A stretch of 52,973 nucleotides of DNA, taken from positions 1 through 52,973 of the forward strand of contig CCNA01000011.1 in assembly GCA_000824805.1 (NCBI GenBank), read 5' to 3'. This DNA is from Mesorhizobium sp. SOD10 (GTDB taxonomy: Bacteria > Pseudomonadota > Alphaproteobacteria > Rhizobiales > Rhizobiaceae). Positions 14,292 to 22,710 of the stretch are shown piece after piece; the stretch's first letter is position 1, and every line of letters starts with the position of its first letter. The notes beneath the pieces were generated by a model. It was not told the DNA's origin and did not search any database. It was given only the letters and a program-made list of their open reading frames with translations. The position numbers and the translations under genes were made by a program.

Positions 14292-17071
14292 CGGCGCGCC
14301 TCCTTCTCGCGGATCGCCGCCAGGATGCGGCTCGGCGTCGCCGGCACCTTGGTGACCAGAACACCCGTGGCATGGCGGATGGCGTTTAGGATCGCCGGCG
14401 CCGTCGGGATCAGCACATGCTCGCCCAGACCCTTGGCGCCAAACGGCCCTTCGGGATCCGGAACCTCCACCAAAATGTGCTCGACCGGCGGCACGTCGCC
14501 GATGGTCGGGATGAGGTAATCGTGCAGATTCTCGGTGCGGCCGGGGATATATTCCTCCATCAGTGCCATGCCGATGCCTTGCGCGATGCCGCCCTCGATC
14601 TGGCCCTCGACCAGCAGCGGATTGATCGCCTTGCCGACGTCATGCGCGGCGGTGATCTTGATCAGCCTCACGGTGCCGAGCTTAAGGTCGACCTCGAGCT
14701 CGGCGATCTGCGCGCCATAGCCGTAGACCGCGTAAGGCTTGCCCTGGCCCTTGGCGTCGAGCGGCAGCGTTGGCGGGTCGTAGGTTTCTTCCGCAACGAA
14801 AACCAGGCCATCGCCATCAACCTTCAGCGCCGCGAGATCGATGCGCCGCACCGCGTCGCCCTCGCAGATGGAGATGCTGGCGCCATCGAGAACGATCGTC
14901 GCGTGCTCCGAGACATTGGCGAAGCGCAGGATTTTCTCGCGCAACGCGCGGCCGGCCTTCTCGGCCGCCTTGCCCGTCACAAAAGTCTGGCGCGACGCGG
15001 ATGTTTTGCCGGCATCGGGCGTAATGGCGGTGTCGGCACTCTTCAGCTTGAACCTGTCCAGCGGCAGGCCGAGCGCGTCGGCGCAGATCTGGGCGATAAC
15101 CGTGTTGGAGCCCTGGCCGATGTCGACCGCGCCCTGGTGCAGGACGACCTCGCCCGAGGCCGAGATGCCGACCTTGATGGTCGAGGGATTGGGCAGCGAG
15201 GTGTTGCCGCAGCCATACCAGCAGGAGGCGATGCCGACGCCGCGCTTGCTTGCGCCATGGCTCTCATTGAACGCCTCCGCCTCCGACAGCGCGCGCGCCC
15301 AGTGCGGCTGAAGCTTCTCCAGGCATTCGCCGATGCCGACACCCGATTCCAGGCGCTGGCCGGTGACCGTCTCGCAGCCGTCGCGCAAGCAGTTCTTCAG
15401 GCGGAAATCGAGCCGGTCGATACCGAGCTTGCCGGCGAGCTCGTCATAGAGCGTCTCCTGCATGATGGTCGCTTGCGGCACGCCGAAGCCGCGGAAGGCG
15501 CCGGCGATCGGCCCGTTGGTGTGGATGGCATAGCCCGTCGCCCGGTAGTTTGGCGTGAGGTAAGGACCAGAGGCATGCACCGGCACGCGATTGGCGACAG
15601 TCGGGCCCCAACTGGCATAAGCGCCGGTGTTGAAATCGCCTTCGAAGACCATGCCGATGACGCGGCCTTCGGCATCGGCGCCGATCGTCGCCTTCATCTC
15701 GGCGGGATGGCGCTTGGTGGTCGACATCATCGATTCGTTGCGTGTGTAGGCAAGCGCGGCCGGCCGCCCCGTCTTCATCGCCACAAGGCCGATCAGCGGC
15801 TGCAGCGAGACATCGAGCTTCGAGCCGAAGCCGCCGCCTGTGGCGGTCGGCACGATGCGCACCTTCTCGACGGGAAGGCCCAGCACCTTGGCGGTGTCGT
15901 CGCGGTCCATATAGGGTGCCTGCGTGCAGGCGACGACGACCAGCGTGTCGCCGTCCATGTAAGCGTAGCCGGCTTCCGGCTCGATATAGGCATGCTCGAC
16001 GAAGGAGGTCTCGATGGCGCCCGAGACCGTGGCCGCTGCTGCGGCGAGCGCTCCTTCCGGATCGCCGCGCTCGACATAGCCGGAGGTGAGCAGGTTCGCC
16101 GGCCGGTGCGAATGGATCAGCGCGGCACCTTCGGCCTTCGCCTCGCCGGGCAGCAGCAGATGCGGCAGCTCGGTCCAGGTGATCGGGAAATCCGTCAGGT
16201 CTAGGTCAAGGATGGCTTCGCGCTCACCCGCCACCAGCGCCACCGCCTCGCCGCGCAGACGGACAAAACCCTCGGCCAGAGCCGGTTGGTCGGCGAAGGG
16301 GCCGATGACGCCGAAACAGTTCTTGCCCGGAATGTCCCTGGCGGTGAAGACGCCGGCGATGCCGGGATGCGCTTTCGTCCAGGCTTCGAGATCGCCGACG
16401 CTGAAGCGGGCATGATAATGCGGCGAGCGGACCACCAGCACCGACAGTGCGTCGGCCGGGAAGGAATCGCCGCCGAATTTTTCACCGCCAGTGACTTTCG
16501 GCACGCCGTCGAGCCGGATCGGCGAGGCGCCGACGGCGCGGCCCGCTTCCGGCAGGCGAAGGTCGACACCGTTCATCTGCTGCGAGGCCTGCATCACCGC
16601 CGCGACGATCTTCCTGTAGCCGGTGCAGCGGCAGAGCACGCCGCCCAGCGCGTCCTGCGTCTCGGCCTCACTCGGGGTGGGGTTGCGCTCCAAAAGCGCG
16701 GTGGCCGCGACCAGCAGGCCAGGCGTGCAGATGCCGCATTGCGCGGCGCCATGCTCCAGGAACGACGCCTGCAGGGCCGAAAGCCGGCCATTGGCAAGTC
16801 CCTCGACAGTGGTGACGGATGCGCCGACTACCGAGGCCGCCGGCATCAGGCAGGCGCAAACCGGATTGCCGTCGACCAGCACCGTGCAGGCGCCGCAATC
16901 GCCGGCATCGCAGCCGACCTTGGTGCCGGTCAGCCGCAACTCGTCGCGCAGAACCTGCGATAGCCTCCGCACGGGCGGCACCGAAACGCTGACGGCCGCG
17001 CCATTGACCTCGAAGGCGATGTCGGCGCGTTCGATGCCGGACTGGGCCATGCCGGATTGGGCCGTGCTCAT
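14288..17071 (-). CDS. Xanthine dehydrogenase-family hydroxylase, fused [2Fe-2S]2 and molybdopterin subunit
   Basis: This 927-residue fusion resembles one-chain aldehyde oxidoreductase in layout. Residues 15-170 hold the plant-type ferredoxin cluster (CDAGDCGACTV, then C in NPVCACL) and the second cluster domain (CGICTPG, CRCTGYRK). Residues 180-920 form the Mo-cofactor domain, with TGGGFGSK, AFRGFGVPQ, DIGQGSNT and the catalytic glutamate region GAKGLGEH. Such enzymes hydroxylate N-heterocycles or aldehydes with water-derived oxygen. With the FAD subunit upstream and a 6-hydroxynicotinate-reductase homologue downstream (4-bp overlaps on both sides), nicotinate 6-hydroxylation is the best guess. 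A purine or other pyridine is possible. Mo-cofactor assembly genes such as xdhC are not in the window. Confidence 0.88.
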   Translation of the reverse strand: MSTAQSGMAQSGIERADIAFEVNGAAVSVSVPPVRRLSQVLRDELRLTGTKVGCDAGDCGACTVLVDGNPVCACLMPAASVVGASVTTVEGLANGRLSALQASFLEHGAAQCGICTPGLLVAATALLERNPTPSEAETQDALGGVLCRCTGYRKIVAAVMQASQQMNGVDLRLPEAGRAVGASPIRLDGVPKVTGGEKFGGDSFPADALSVLVVRSPHYHARFSVGDLEAWTKAHPGIAGVFTARDIPGKNCFGVIGPFADQPALAEGFVRLRGEAVALVAGEREAILDLDLTDFPITWTELPHLLLPGEAKAEGAALIHSHRPANLLTSGYVERGDPEGALAAAAATVSGAIETSFVEHAYIEPEAGYAYMDGDTLVVVACTQAPYMDRDDTAKVLGLPVEKVRIVPTATGGGFGSKLDVSLQPLIGLVAMKTGRPAALAYTRNESMMSTTKRHPAEMKATIGADAEGRVIGMVFEGDFNTGAYASWGPTVANRVPVHASGPYLTPNYRATGYAIHTNGPIAGAFRGFGVPQATIMQETLYDELAGKLGIDRLDFRLKNCLRDGCETVTGQRLESGVGIGECLEKLQPHWARALSEAEAFNESHGASKRGVGIASCWYGCGNTSLPNPSTIKVGISASGEVVLHQGAVDIGQGSNTVIAQICADALGLPLDRFKLKSADTAITPDAGKTSASRQTFVTGKAAEKAGRALREKILRFANVSEHATIVLDGASISICEGDAVRRIDLAALKVDGDGLVFVAEETYDPPTLPLDAKGQGKPYAVYGYGAQIAELEVDLKLGTVRLIKITAAHDVGKAINPLLVEGQIEGGIAQGIGMALMEEYIPGRTENLHDYLIPTIGDVPPVEHILVEVPDPEGPFGAKGLGEHVLIPTAPAILNAIRHATGVLVTKVPATPSRILAAIREKEARR

Positions 17072-17961
17072 GCCGCCACCTTGCCTTGATCAAGCCCGAC
17101 GGCACCGCGCACGGCGCGGACGACGATCTCGCGCGCCGCTTGCTCCCGGTATTCGGCGCTGCCGCGCACATCGGCGATCGGTGACAGTTCATCGAACGGC
17201 GCCGACAGCACCGCATCGGCAAGCGCCTCATCGATCGGACGCCCGCGCAGGGCCGCCTCGACGCCGGCAAGACGGCGGGCGACCGCCGAGCAGGAGCCGA
17301 CGGCAATCGCCGCTTCGGCGACGGCGCCATTCTCAACCACGAGCCGCGCCGCCGCCATGGCGATCGAGATGACGAGATAGCGCCGGGCGCCGAGCTTGAC
17401 GAAGGCCGAGGCGCCGGCCGCGGAACGCTTCGGCACGCGAATGGCGGTGACCATTTCGCCCGGCTGCAGCGCCGTGCAGCGATTGCCGAGAATGAACGCG
17501 TCGAGCGGCAGGTGACGGGTGGCGTCTACGGAACGCAATTCGACATCGGCGTCGAGCGCCAGCAGTGCCGGCACGCCATCCGCTGCCGGCGAGGCGTTGC
17601 AGAGATTGCCGGCAACGGAAGCGACATTCTGGATCTGCACGGAACCCACCTCGCGCGCGGCTGCCTTGAGCGCGTCGAACGCCGCCGGCAGAGGGTGCCG
17701 GACAATGTCGGTCCAGGTCGTGCGGGCGCCGATCCGCCAATGCTCACCTGCCTCCGCGATGCCGCGCAGTTCGGCGAGACCGTTGATGTCGAGGACGTTG
17801 TCGCGGAACGGCTTCGCGCCCTGCGCCGGGTAGAAATCCGTGCCGCCGGCGAGAATGCGCCAGCGATCCTCGCCAAGCAGAGCGAGCGCCTCGTCGACCG
17901 TGGTGGGTTTCGCGTAACGGATCACGCTCTGCCTTCCAGAACCTTTCCAGAAACGGACCAT
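17068..17961 (-). CDS. Xanthine dehydrogenase-family FAD-binding subunit
   Basis: This 297-residue protein is the CoxM/NdhF-type FAD subunit that takes electrons from the FeS-Mo chain. It has the FAD motifs AGGTDFYP (near 40) and ASVAGNLCNASPAADGVPALLALDA (about 115-140), followed by the CO dehydrogenase flavoprotein C-terminal domain. I start it at MVRFWKGSG with GGAGG 11 bases upstream. The longer reading from 18036 would run through the putative operator at 18025-18041. It is the first gene of the six-gene overlapping operon ending with MarR. Confidence 0.87.
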   Translation of the reverse strand: MVRFWKGSGRQSVIRYAKPTTVDEALALLGEDRWRILAGGTDFYPAQGAKPFRDNVLDINGLAELRGIAEAGEHWRIGARTTWTDIVRHPLPAAFDALKAAAREVGSVQIQNVASVAGNLCNASPAADGVPALLALDADVELRSVDATRHLPLDAFILGNRCTALQPGEMVTAIRVPKRSAAGASAFVKLGARRYLVISIAMAAARLVVENGAVAEAAIAVGSCSAVARRLAGVEAALRGRPIDEALADAVLSAPFDELSPIADVRGSAEYREQAAREIVVRAVRGAVGLDQGKVAA

Positions 17962-18024
17962 TCCCACTTGGCCCTCCCAAAGCACTGACCTTGGGCTTTC
18001 TGCCGGTTCGCACCGGTCAAATTC

Positions 18025-18041
18025 ATTCGTATGCAAATGAT
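18025..18041. promoter_or_regulatory. Candidate operator ATTCGTATGCAAATGAT upstream of the hydroxylase operon
   Basis: It is identical to the element at 6904-6920 at 15 of 17 positions and lies 64-80 bp upstream of the FAD-subunit start. The arms ATTCGTA/TGCAAAT are an imperfect inverted repeat. A matching element before two divergently placed units of one presumed pathway is strong evidence for shared control. Confidence 0.6.
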
Positions 18042-18187
18042 ATCAGGCGGGCCGGAATTGTCAAAGCCGGAGTTGGCGCCGCGAAGACCTGAACGCGATT
18101 GTTATGGCGCCGGAGGTTGACGCCGCCGGCCATCTGGTCAAGGTTCCCTCTCTGGTCGCGTCAGCGGCTTTTGACTGCAGCCCCCAA

Positions 18188-18245
18188 AGCCGAACCAGGG
18201 GGGGCCGAACCAGAGGGCCGACCGAGAGGGCCGAACGAGAGGAAG
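18188..18245 (+). repeat. Short imperfect tandem repeat before pncA
   Basis: About four copies of a 13-14 bp unit (GCCGAACCAGAGGG and variants) run up to the pncA ribosome-binding site. The last copy, CCGAACGAGAGGA, supplies the Shine-Dalgarno sequence. It may be replication slippage. Copy-number change would alter spacing in the leader only. Confidence 0.6.
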
Positions 18246-18249
18246 CCGC

Positions 18250-18864
18250 ATGGCCGAAGAAGCGCTCATCGTCATCGACCTGCAGAACGATTTTTGCCCG
18301 GGCGGCGCGCTGGCGGTCGCCGGCGGCGACGAGATCGTGCCTTTGGTCAACGATCTGATCCGGCGCAGCGAGCATGTGATCCTGACGCAGGACTGGCATC
18401 CGGCCGGACATTCGAGCTTCGCCTCCAGCCATCCCGGCAAGCAGGCGTTTGAAACCATCGAGATGCCTTACGGGCCGCAGACGCTATGGCCGGACCATTG
18501 CATCCAGGGCAGCCTCGGTTCCGATTTCCATTCCGGACTTGCCTGGACTAAGGCGGAGCTGGTGATCCGCAAGGGATTCCGCACCGCGATCGACAGCTAT
18601 TCGGCCTTCTTCGAGAACGACCACACGACGCCGACCGGCCTTGGCGGCTATCTCAAGGAGCGCGGCATCGACGCGATCACGCTGGTTGGGCTGGCCACCG
18701 ATTTCTGCGTCGCCTTCTCGGCGCTCGATGCCATCAAGCAGGGCTTCAGGACGACCGTGCGGCTCGATGCCTGCCGCGGCATCGACCTCAACAGCTCGGT
18801 CGAGGCGATGCTGAAGCGCATGCGCGAAGCCGGCGTGATGCTCGAAGATCGTCCGGCGGATTGA
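18250..18864 (+). CDS. pncA: Nicotinamidase
   Basis: This 204-residue isochorismatase-fold protein hydrolyses nicotinamide to nicotinate and ammonia. The catalytic triad is visible as Asp10 (VIDLQNDF), Lys108 (IRKGF) and Cys153 (LATDFCV). Metal ligands are in QDWHPAGHSSF (Asp48, His50) with His83 nearby. The ATG follows GAGAGGAAG by four to five bases. It is divergent from the hydroxylase operon, with a 288-bp intergenic region. The product nicotinate could enter NAD salvage through pncB at 26519-27823 or the proposed degradative route, so the gene links both. Confidence 0.93.
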   Translation: MAEEALIVIDLQNDFCPGGALAVAGGDEIVPLVNDLIRRSEHVILTQDWHPAGHSSFASSHPGKQAFETIEMPYGPQTLWPDHCIQGSLGSDFHSGLAWTKAELVIRKGFRTAIDSYSAFFENDHTTPTGLGGYLKERGIDAITLVGLATDFCVAFSALDAIKQGFRTTVRLDACRGIDLNSSVEAMLKRMREAGVMLEDRPAD

Positions 18865-18901
18865 CCGGACTGTGGGATATCGAGGCGGCTTCTCGATCTC
18901 G

Positions 18902-20320
18902 ATGAGCAGCTTGACCGCCGGCCTGATCGCTGCGGCCCTGATCGCATTTGCGCAGCCGGCGCTCGCCGCCGAAATTCACGAACTGCCGGGCGCCGCCATG
19001 TCGCTGTGGTGGGGGCTACCCTTTGCCGGCCTGCTGTTGTCGATCGCGACGGGGCCGCTGCTTTTCCCGCATGTGTGGGAACATCACTATGGCAAGATCA
19101 CCGCTGCCTGGGCTGCGCTGGTGGTCGTGCCGCTGGCGGTCGTCTTCGGCCTTCCTTCGGCAGGCGAAGCGGTGCTGCACACGCTGCTCACCGAATATCT
19201 GTCCTTCATCATCCTGTTGTTCGCGCTCTACACGATCTCGGGCGGCATCCTGCTTGCCGGCAACATCCACGGAACCCCGCTCACCAATGCCGGCCTGCTG
19301 CTCATCGGGGCGCTGCTTGCCTCGGTCATCGGCACGACCGGCGCCTCGATGATCCTGATCCGGCCGATGCTGCGCGCCAACGACAACCGGCCGTTCAATG
19401 CCCATGTCGTGATCTTCTTCATCTTCCTGGTCTCCAACATCGGCGGCTCGCTGACCCCGCTCGGCGATCCGCCCTTGTTCGTCGGCTTCCTGCGCGGGGT
19501 CGACTTCTTCTGGACGACCGCGAATTTGTGGCGCGAGACGCTGTTCACCGGCGGCCTGGTGCTCATCGTCTTCCTGGCGCTCGACATCGTGCTGCATCGT
19601 CGCGAGGGCGGCATGCCGAAGATCAAGGACCCGACGCCGGACACGAAAGTGCGCCTGCGCGGCCTGGCCAATTTGCCGCTGCTGGCCGGCGTGATCGGCG
19701 CGATCCTGCTTTCGGCAAGCTGGAAGCCGGGCGTCAGCATCCCGATCCTCGGCGTCGGCCTCGAGCTGCAGAACCTGGTGCGCGACGCCATCATCCTGGC
19801 GCTGGCCTTCCTGTCGCTCAAGGTCTCGTACAAGAGCCACAGGGAGGCGAACGGCTTCACCTGGGGGCCGATCGCCGAGGTGGCGAAACTCTTTGCCGGC
19901 ATCTTCATCTGCATCGTGCCGGTCGTCGCCATTTTGCGGGCCGGCCATGACGGCACGCTGGCGCCGCTGGTGGCGCTTGTCACCTCCGCCGACGGCCGGC
20001 CCAACGATCTCGCCTATTTCTGGCTGACCGGGGCACTGTCTTCCTTCCTCGACAACGCGCCGACCTATCTGGTGTTCTTCGAGCTTGCCGGCGGCGAGGC
20101 GCACCACCTGATGACGGAAGCCGCCTCGACGCTTGCCGCGATCTCGGCCGGCGCCGTGTTCATGGGCGCCAACACCTATATCGGCAACGCGCCGAACTTC
20201 ATGGTCTTCGCCATCGCCAGGCATCGTGGCTTCAAGATGCCTGGCTTCTTCGGCTATATGGCGTGGTCCGGCCTGGTGCTGTTTCCGACGTTTTTGATTG
20301 CCGGGTTTTTGTTTTTCTAA
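18902..20320 (+). CDS. NhaD/ArsB-superfamily sodium:proton antiporter-like membrane protein
   Basis: This 472-residue ion-transporter-superfamily protein has about 12 hydrophobic segments and an N-terminal signal-like helix (LTAGLIAAALIAFAQPALA). The conserved IGTTGASMILIRPMLRAN, VSNIGGSLTPLGDPPLFVGF and LSSFLDNAPTYLVFFEL segments match the NhaD/citrate-transporter type. Ion or substrate is not known. I start it at the ATG 38 bp after pncA; a GTG at 18872 is also open but lacks a ribosome-binding site. It is probably cotranscribed with pncA. Its stop codon overlaps the stop of the convergent livF gene by 4 bp, leaving no room for an intergenic terminator. Confidence 0.8.
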   Translation: MSSLTAGLIAAALIAFAQPALAAEIHELPGAAMSLWWGLPFAGLLLSIATGPLLFPHVWEHHYGKITAAWAALVVVPLAVVFGLPSAGEAVLHTLLTEYLSFIILLFALYTISGGILLAGNIHGTPLTNAGLLLIGALLASVIGTTGASMILIRPMLRANDNRPFNAHVVIFFIFLVSNIGGSLTPLGDPPLFVGFLRGVDFFWTTANLWRETLFTGGLVLIVFLALDIVLHRREGGMPKIKDPTPDTKVRLRGLANLPLLAGVIGAILLSASWKPGVSIPILGVGLELQNLVRDAIILALAFLSLKVSYKSHREANGFTWGPIAEVAKLFAGIFICIVPVVAILRAGHDGTLAPLVALVTSADGRPNDLAYFWLTGALSSFLDNAPTYLVFFELAGGEAHHLMTEAASTLAAISAGAVFMGANTYIGNAPNFMVFAIARHRGFKMPGFFGYMAWSGLVLFPTFLIAGFLFF

Positions 20321-21030
20321 CCGACGCCGACATACCGCCGCACTGCGGACGGATCCGCCCGCAACGCCTCGACATCGACCGTCTCGCGGTTGCGGCCGTT
20401 CTCGATGAAGCAAACCCGATCCGCCACCGACAGCACGGCATCGACACGCTGCTCGACCAGGATGGTCGAAACCCCGAACTGGCGCAGCTTCGCCACCGTC
20501 TCGCGGATCATGGCGATCATCGACGGCATCAGCCCTTCGGTCGGCTCGTCGAGCAGGAGCACTTGCGGCTCGAGGCAGAGCGCGCGGGCCATCGCCAGCA
20601 TCTGCTGCTCGCCGCCGGACAGCGTGCCCGAACGCTGCTTCAGCCGCTCCCCGAGCAAAGGGAAGAGATCGAGGACGTTGTCACGCGTCTGCTTGCCCTT
20701 GCCGCGCGCCATCAAGCCGATCTCGATGTTCTCCGCCACGCTCATGTCGGCAAACAATCGCCTGCCCTGCGGCACATAGGCGACGCCGGCCTTCGGCACG
20801 TCATGCGCGGCAAGCCCGGTCAGTTCCTTGCCGTCGAGCTTGATCGAGCCGGCAGCCGCCGGGACCAGCCCCATGATCGCCTTCAGCGTCGTCGTCTTGC
20901 CGGCGCCGTTGCGGCCAAACAGGCAAAGCACCTCGCCCTTGTTCAAGACGAGGTCGAGGCCGTAGAGCACCTGCACCTCGCCATAGAAGCAGCCCAGCCC
21001 GGAAATGGTCAGCAACCCCGGATCAGCCAT
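20317..21030 (-). CDS. livF: Branched-chain-type ABC transporter ATP-binding protein LivF
   Basis: This 237-residue ATPase has Walker A GRNGAGKTT, signature LSGGEQQMLAMARAL and Walker B VLLLDEPTEGL. The start at MADPGLLT overlaps the end of livG by 8 bp; the longer frame from 21138 runs inside livG. It is the last gene of a complete livK-H-M-G-F unit. A liv-type transporter beside N-heterocycle genes probably imports an aromatic or heterocyclic acid rather than leucine; related HAAT systems import urea, amides and aromatic acids. Confidence 0.92.
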   Translation of the reverse strand: MADPGLLTISGLGCFYGEVQVLYGLDLVLNKGEVLCLFGRNGAGKTTTLKAIMGLVPAAAGSIKLDGKELTGLAAHDVPKAGVAYVPQGRRLFADMSVAENIEIGLMARGKGKQTRDNVLDLFPLLGERLKQRSGTLSGGEQQMLAMARALCLEPQVLLLDEPTEGLMPSMIAMIRETVAKLRQFGVSTILVEQRVDAVLSVADRVCFIENGRNRETVDVEALRADPSAVRRYVGVG

Positions 21031-21751
21031 GGGTCGCTCCGAGATAGGCGTCCTGCACTTGCGTATTGGCGCGGATCTCACCCGGCGTGCCTTCGGCGAG
21101 GATCTTTCCCGAGTTGAAGACGGTAATGCGATCGGCAAGCTGCATGACCACCGGCATATTGTGCTCGATCAAAAGCACCGTCGCGTTCCTGGCGATCTCG
21201 CGCACCAAAGTGATGAAATTGTCGATCTCGCTATCGGCCAGGCCTTGCGTCGGCTCGTCGAGGATAAGCAGGCGCGGCTTCAGCGCCAGGCCCATCGCCA
21301 CTTCGAGCAGGCGCTGGTGGCCGTAAGAAAGCTGTCCGGCCAAAGTGCCGGCGCGGTCGGCAAGGCCGGTGCGCTCCAGAGCCGCCATCACGCCGCTCCT
21401 CACCTGCCCCTTTGTGCGGCCGTCCGTGAGGGTACGCTGCACAGGCAAGGCGACATTGTCGAAGGCGGTGAGATTGGCGAAGACGCTGGTGATCTGGAAC
21501 GTATAGGCGACGCCGAGGCGAACCCTTTTGTAAGCCGGCATGGCGGTGATATCGGCGCCGTCGAAGACGACCATGCCGGAGGACGGCCGGATGCGGCCCG
21601 AGAGCAGGCTGACGAAGGTGGTCTTGCCGGCGCCGTTCGGGCCGATGATGGCGCGGATCTCGCCCGGCATCAGCGCGAAGTCGACGCCGTCGACGGCGCG
21701 CAGGCCGCCGAAATTCCGCGACAGGCCCTTGGTGGTGAGCAGCGGCTTCAT
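21023..21751 (-). CDS. livG: Branched-chain-type ABC transporter ATP-binding protein LivG
   Basis: This 242-residue ATPase has Walker A GPNGAGKTT, the LivG-type signature LSYGHQRLLEVAMGL and Walker B LLILDEPTQGL. The ATG overlaps the livM stop as ATGA, which decides the start over a GTG three codons upstream. It pairs with LivF to energise the LivHM permease. Confidence 0.92.
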   Translation of the reverse strand: MKPLLTTKGLSRNFGGLRAVDGVDFALMPGEIRAIIGPNGAGKTTFVSLLSGRIRPSSGMVVFDGADITAMPAYKRVRLGVAYTFQITSVFANLTAFDNVALPVQRTLTDGRTKGQVRSGVMAALERTGLADRAGTLAGQLSYGHQRLLEVAMGLALKPRLLILDEPTQGLADSEIDNFITLVREIARNATVLLIEHNMPVVMQLADRITVFNSGKILAEGTPGEIRANTQVQDAYLGATHG

Positions 21752-22710
21752 GGCAGCCACCCCAGCCAGCGTTCGCGGATGCTGCCCAGGACGCCTTTCG
21801 GGAAGAACAGCACCAACAGGATGAGCGCCACGCCGACGATCAGGAGATAGGCGGAGGTGAAGCCGCTGGTGATGTCGGTGACATAATACATGAACAGCGT
21901 GCCGATGAGCGGCCCGAGCGTGGTCGCGGCGCCGCCGAGCAGCACCCAGAGCAGCGGCAGGATCGAGTACTGGATCGACGCGAAGCTCGAGCCGACATAG
22001 CCGAACAGCAAGGCATAAGCAGCACCGGACGCCGCGCAGATGGCGCCGGAGGCAACGACCGCCGCAAGCTTGTTGGCGACCGTATCGTAGCCCAGCATCT
22101 TTGTCCGCTCCTCGTTCTCGCGGATCGCCACCAGCACGCGGCCAAAGCGGGAGCGGACCGTGGCTAAAGTTACGAGCAGAATGATCGAGAAAAGCGCCAG
22201 CGCAATCATGTAGCGCACTGTCGGATCGGTCAGGTCAAAGGATGCGCCGCCGATCGCGACCACCCGCGATGCCTGCTGGATGACCAAGCCCTGGTCGCCG
22301 CCGGTCCAGGCGGCGAAGTAAAGAATCAGCAGATAGAAGACCTGGGCGAACATCATGGTGACGATCATGAAGGCGACACCCGAAGTGCGCAGCGCGAGCA
22401 GGCCGATGACCAAGGCGAGCAGCGCGCCGCAGGCGATCCCGACGACGAAGGCTTCCGGCACGCCCCAGCCGAGATGATAGACGGTCAAGCCAGCGCCATA
22501 GAGGCCGGCCGAGAAGAACATGGCGTGGCCGAGGCTGAGCAGGCCGCCATAGCCGAAGAGCAGATTGTAGCCCATGGCGAAGACGGCCAGCGCCATGATG
22601 CGGGCGAACAGGCCCTGGTGATAATCGGGCAGGATGAAGTTCAGCGCGAAGAGAAGCGCGATGACGCCGATATGCAGGGCGTAGATCTTTGCCGGCGAAG
22701 CATCCCTCAT
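21748..22710 (-). CDS. livM: Branched-chain-type ABC transporter permease LivM
   Basis: This 320-residue inner-membrane permease has about eight to ten transmembrane segments. The LivM signature regions GYNLLFGYGGLLSLGHAMFF and RENEERTKMLGYD (coupling loop) are present. Its ATG overlaps the livH stop by 4 bp, and its stop overlaps the livG start. Confidence 0.92.
   Translation of the reverse strand: MRDASPAKIYALHIGVIALLFALNFILPDYHQGLFARIMALAVFAMGYNLLFGYGGLLSLGHAMFFSAGLYGAGLTVYHLGWGVPEAFVVGIACGALLALVIGLLALRTSGVAFMIVTMMFAQVFYLLILYFAAWTGGDQGLVIQQASRVVAIGGASFDLTDPTVRYMIALALFSIILLVTLATVRSRFGRVLVAIRENEERTKMLGYDTVANKLAAVVASGAICAASGAAYALLFGYVGSSFASIQYSILPLLWVLLGGAATTLGPLIGTLFMYYVTDITSGFTSAYLLIVGVALILLVLFFPKGVLGSIRERWLGWLP

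Noticed and set aside
14417..16204. Long plus-strand open frame of 595 codons
   Set aside because: Antisense to the FeS-Mo hydroxylase gene, which has all cluster and Mo motifs.
19016..20413. Long minus-strand open frame of 465 codons
   Set aside because: Antisense to the NhaD-like membrane protein; composition is Gln/Asp/Arg-rich shadow sequence.
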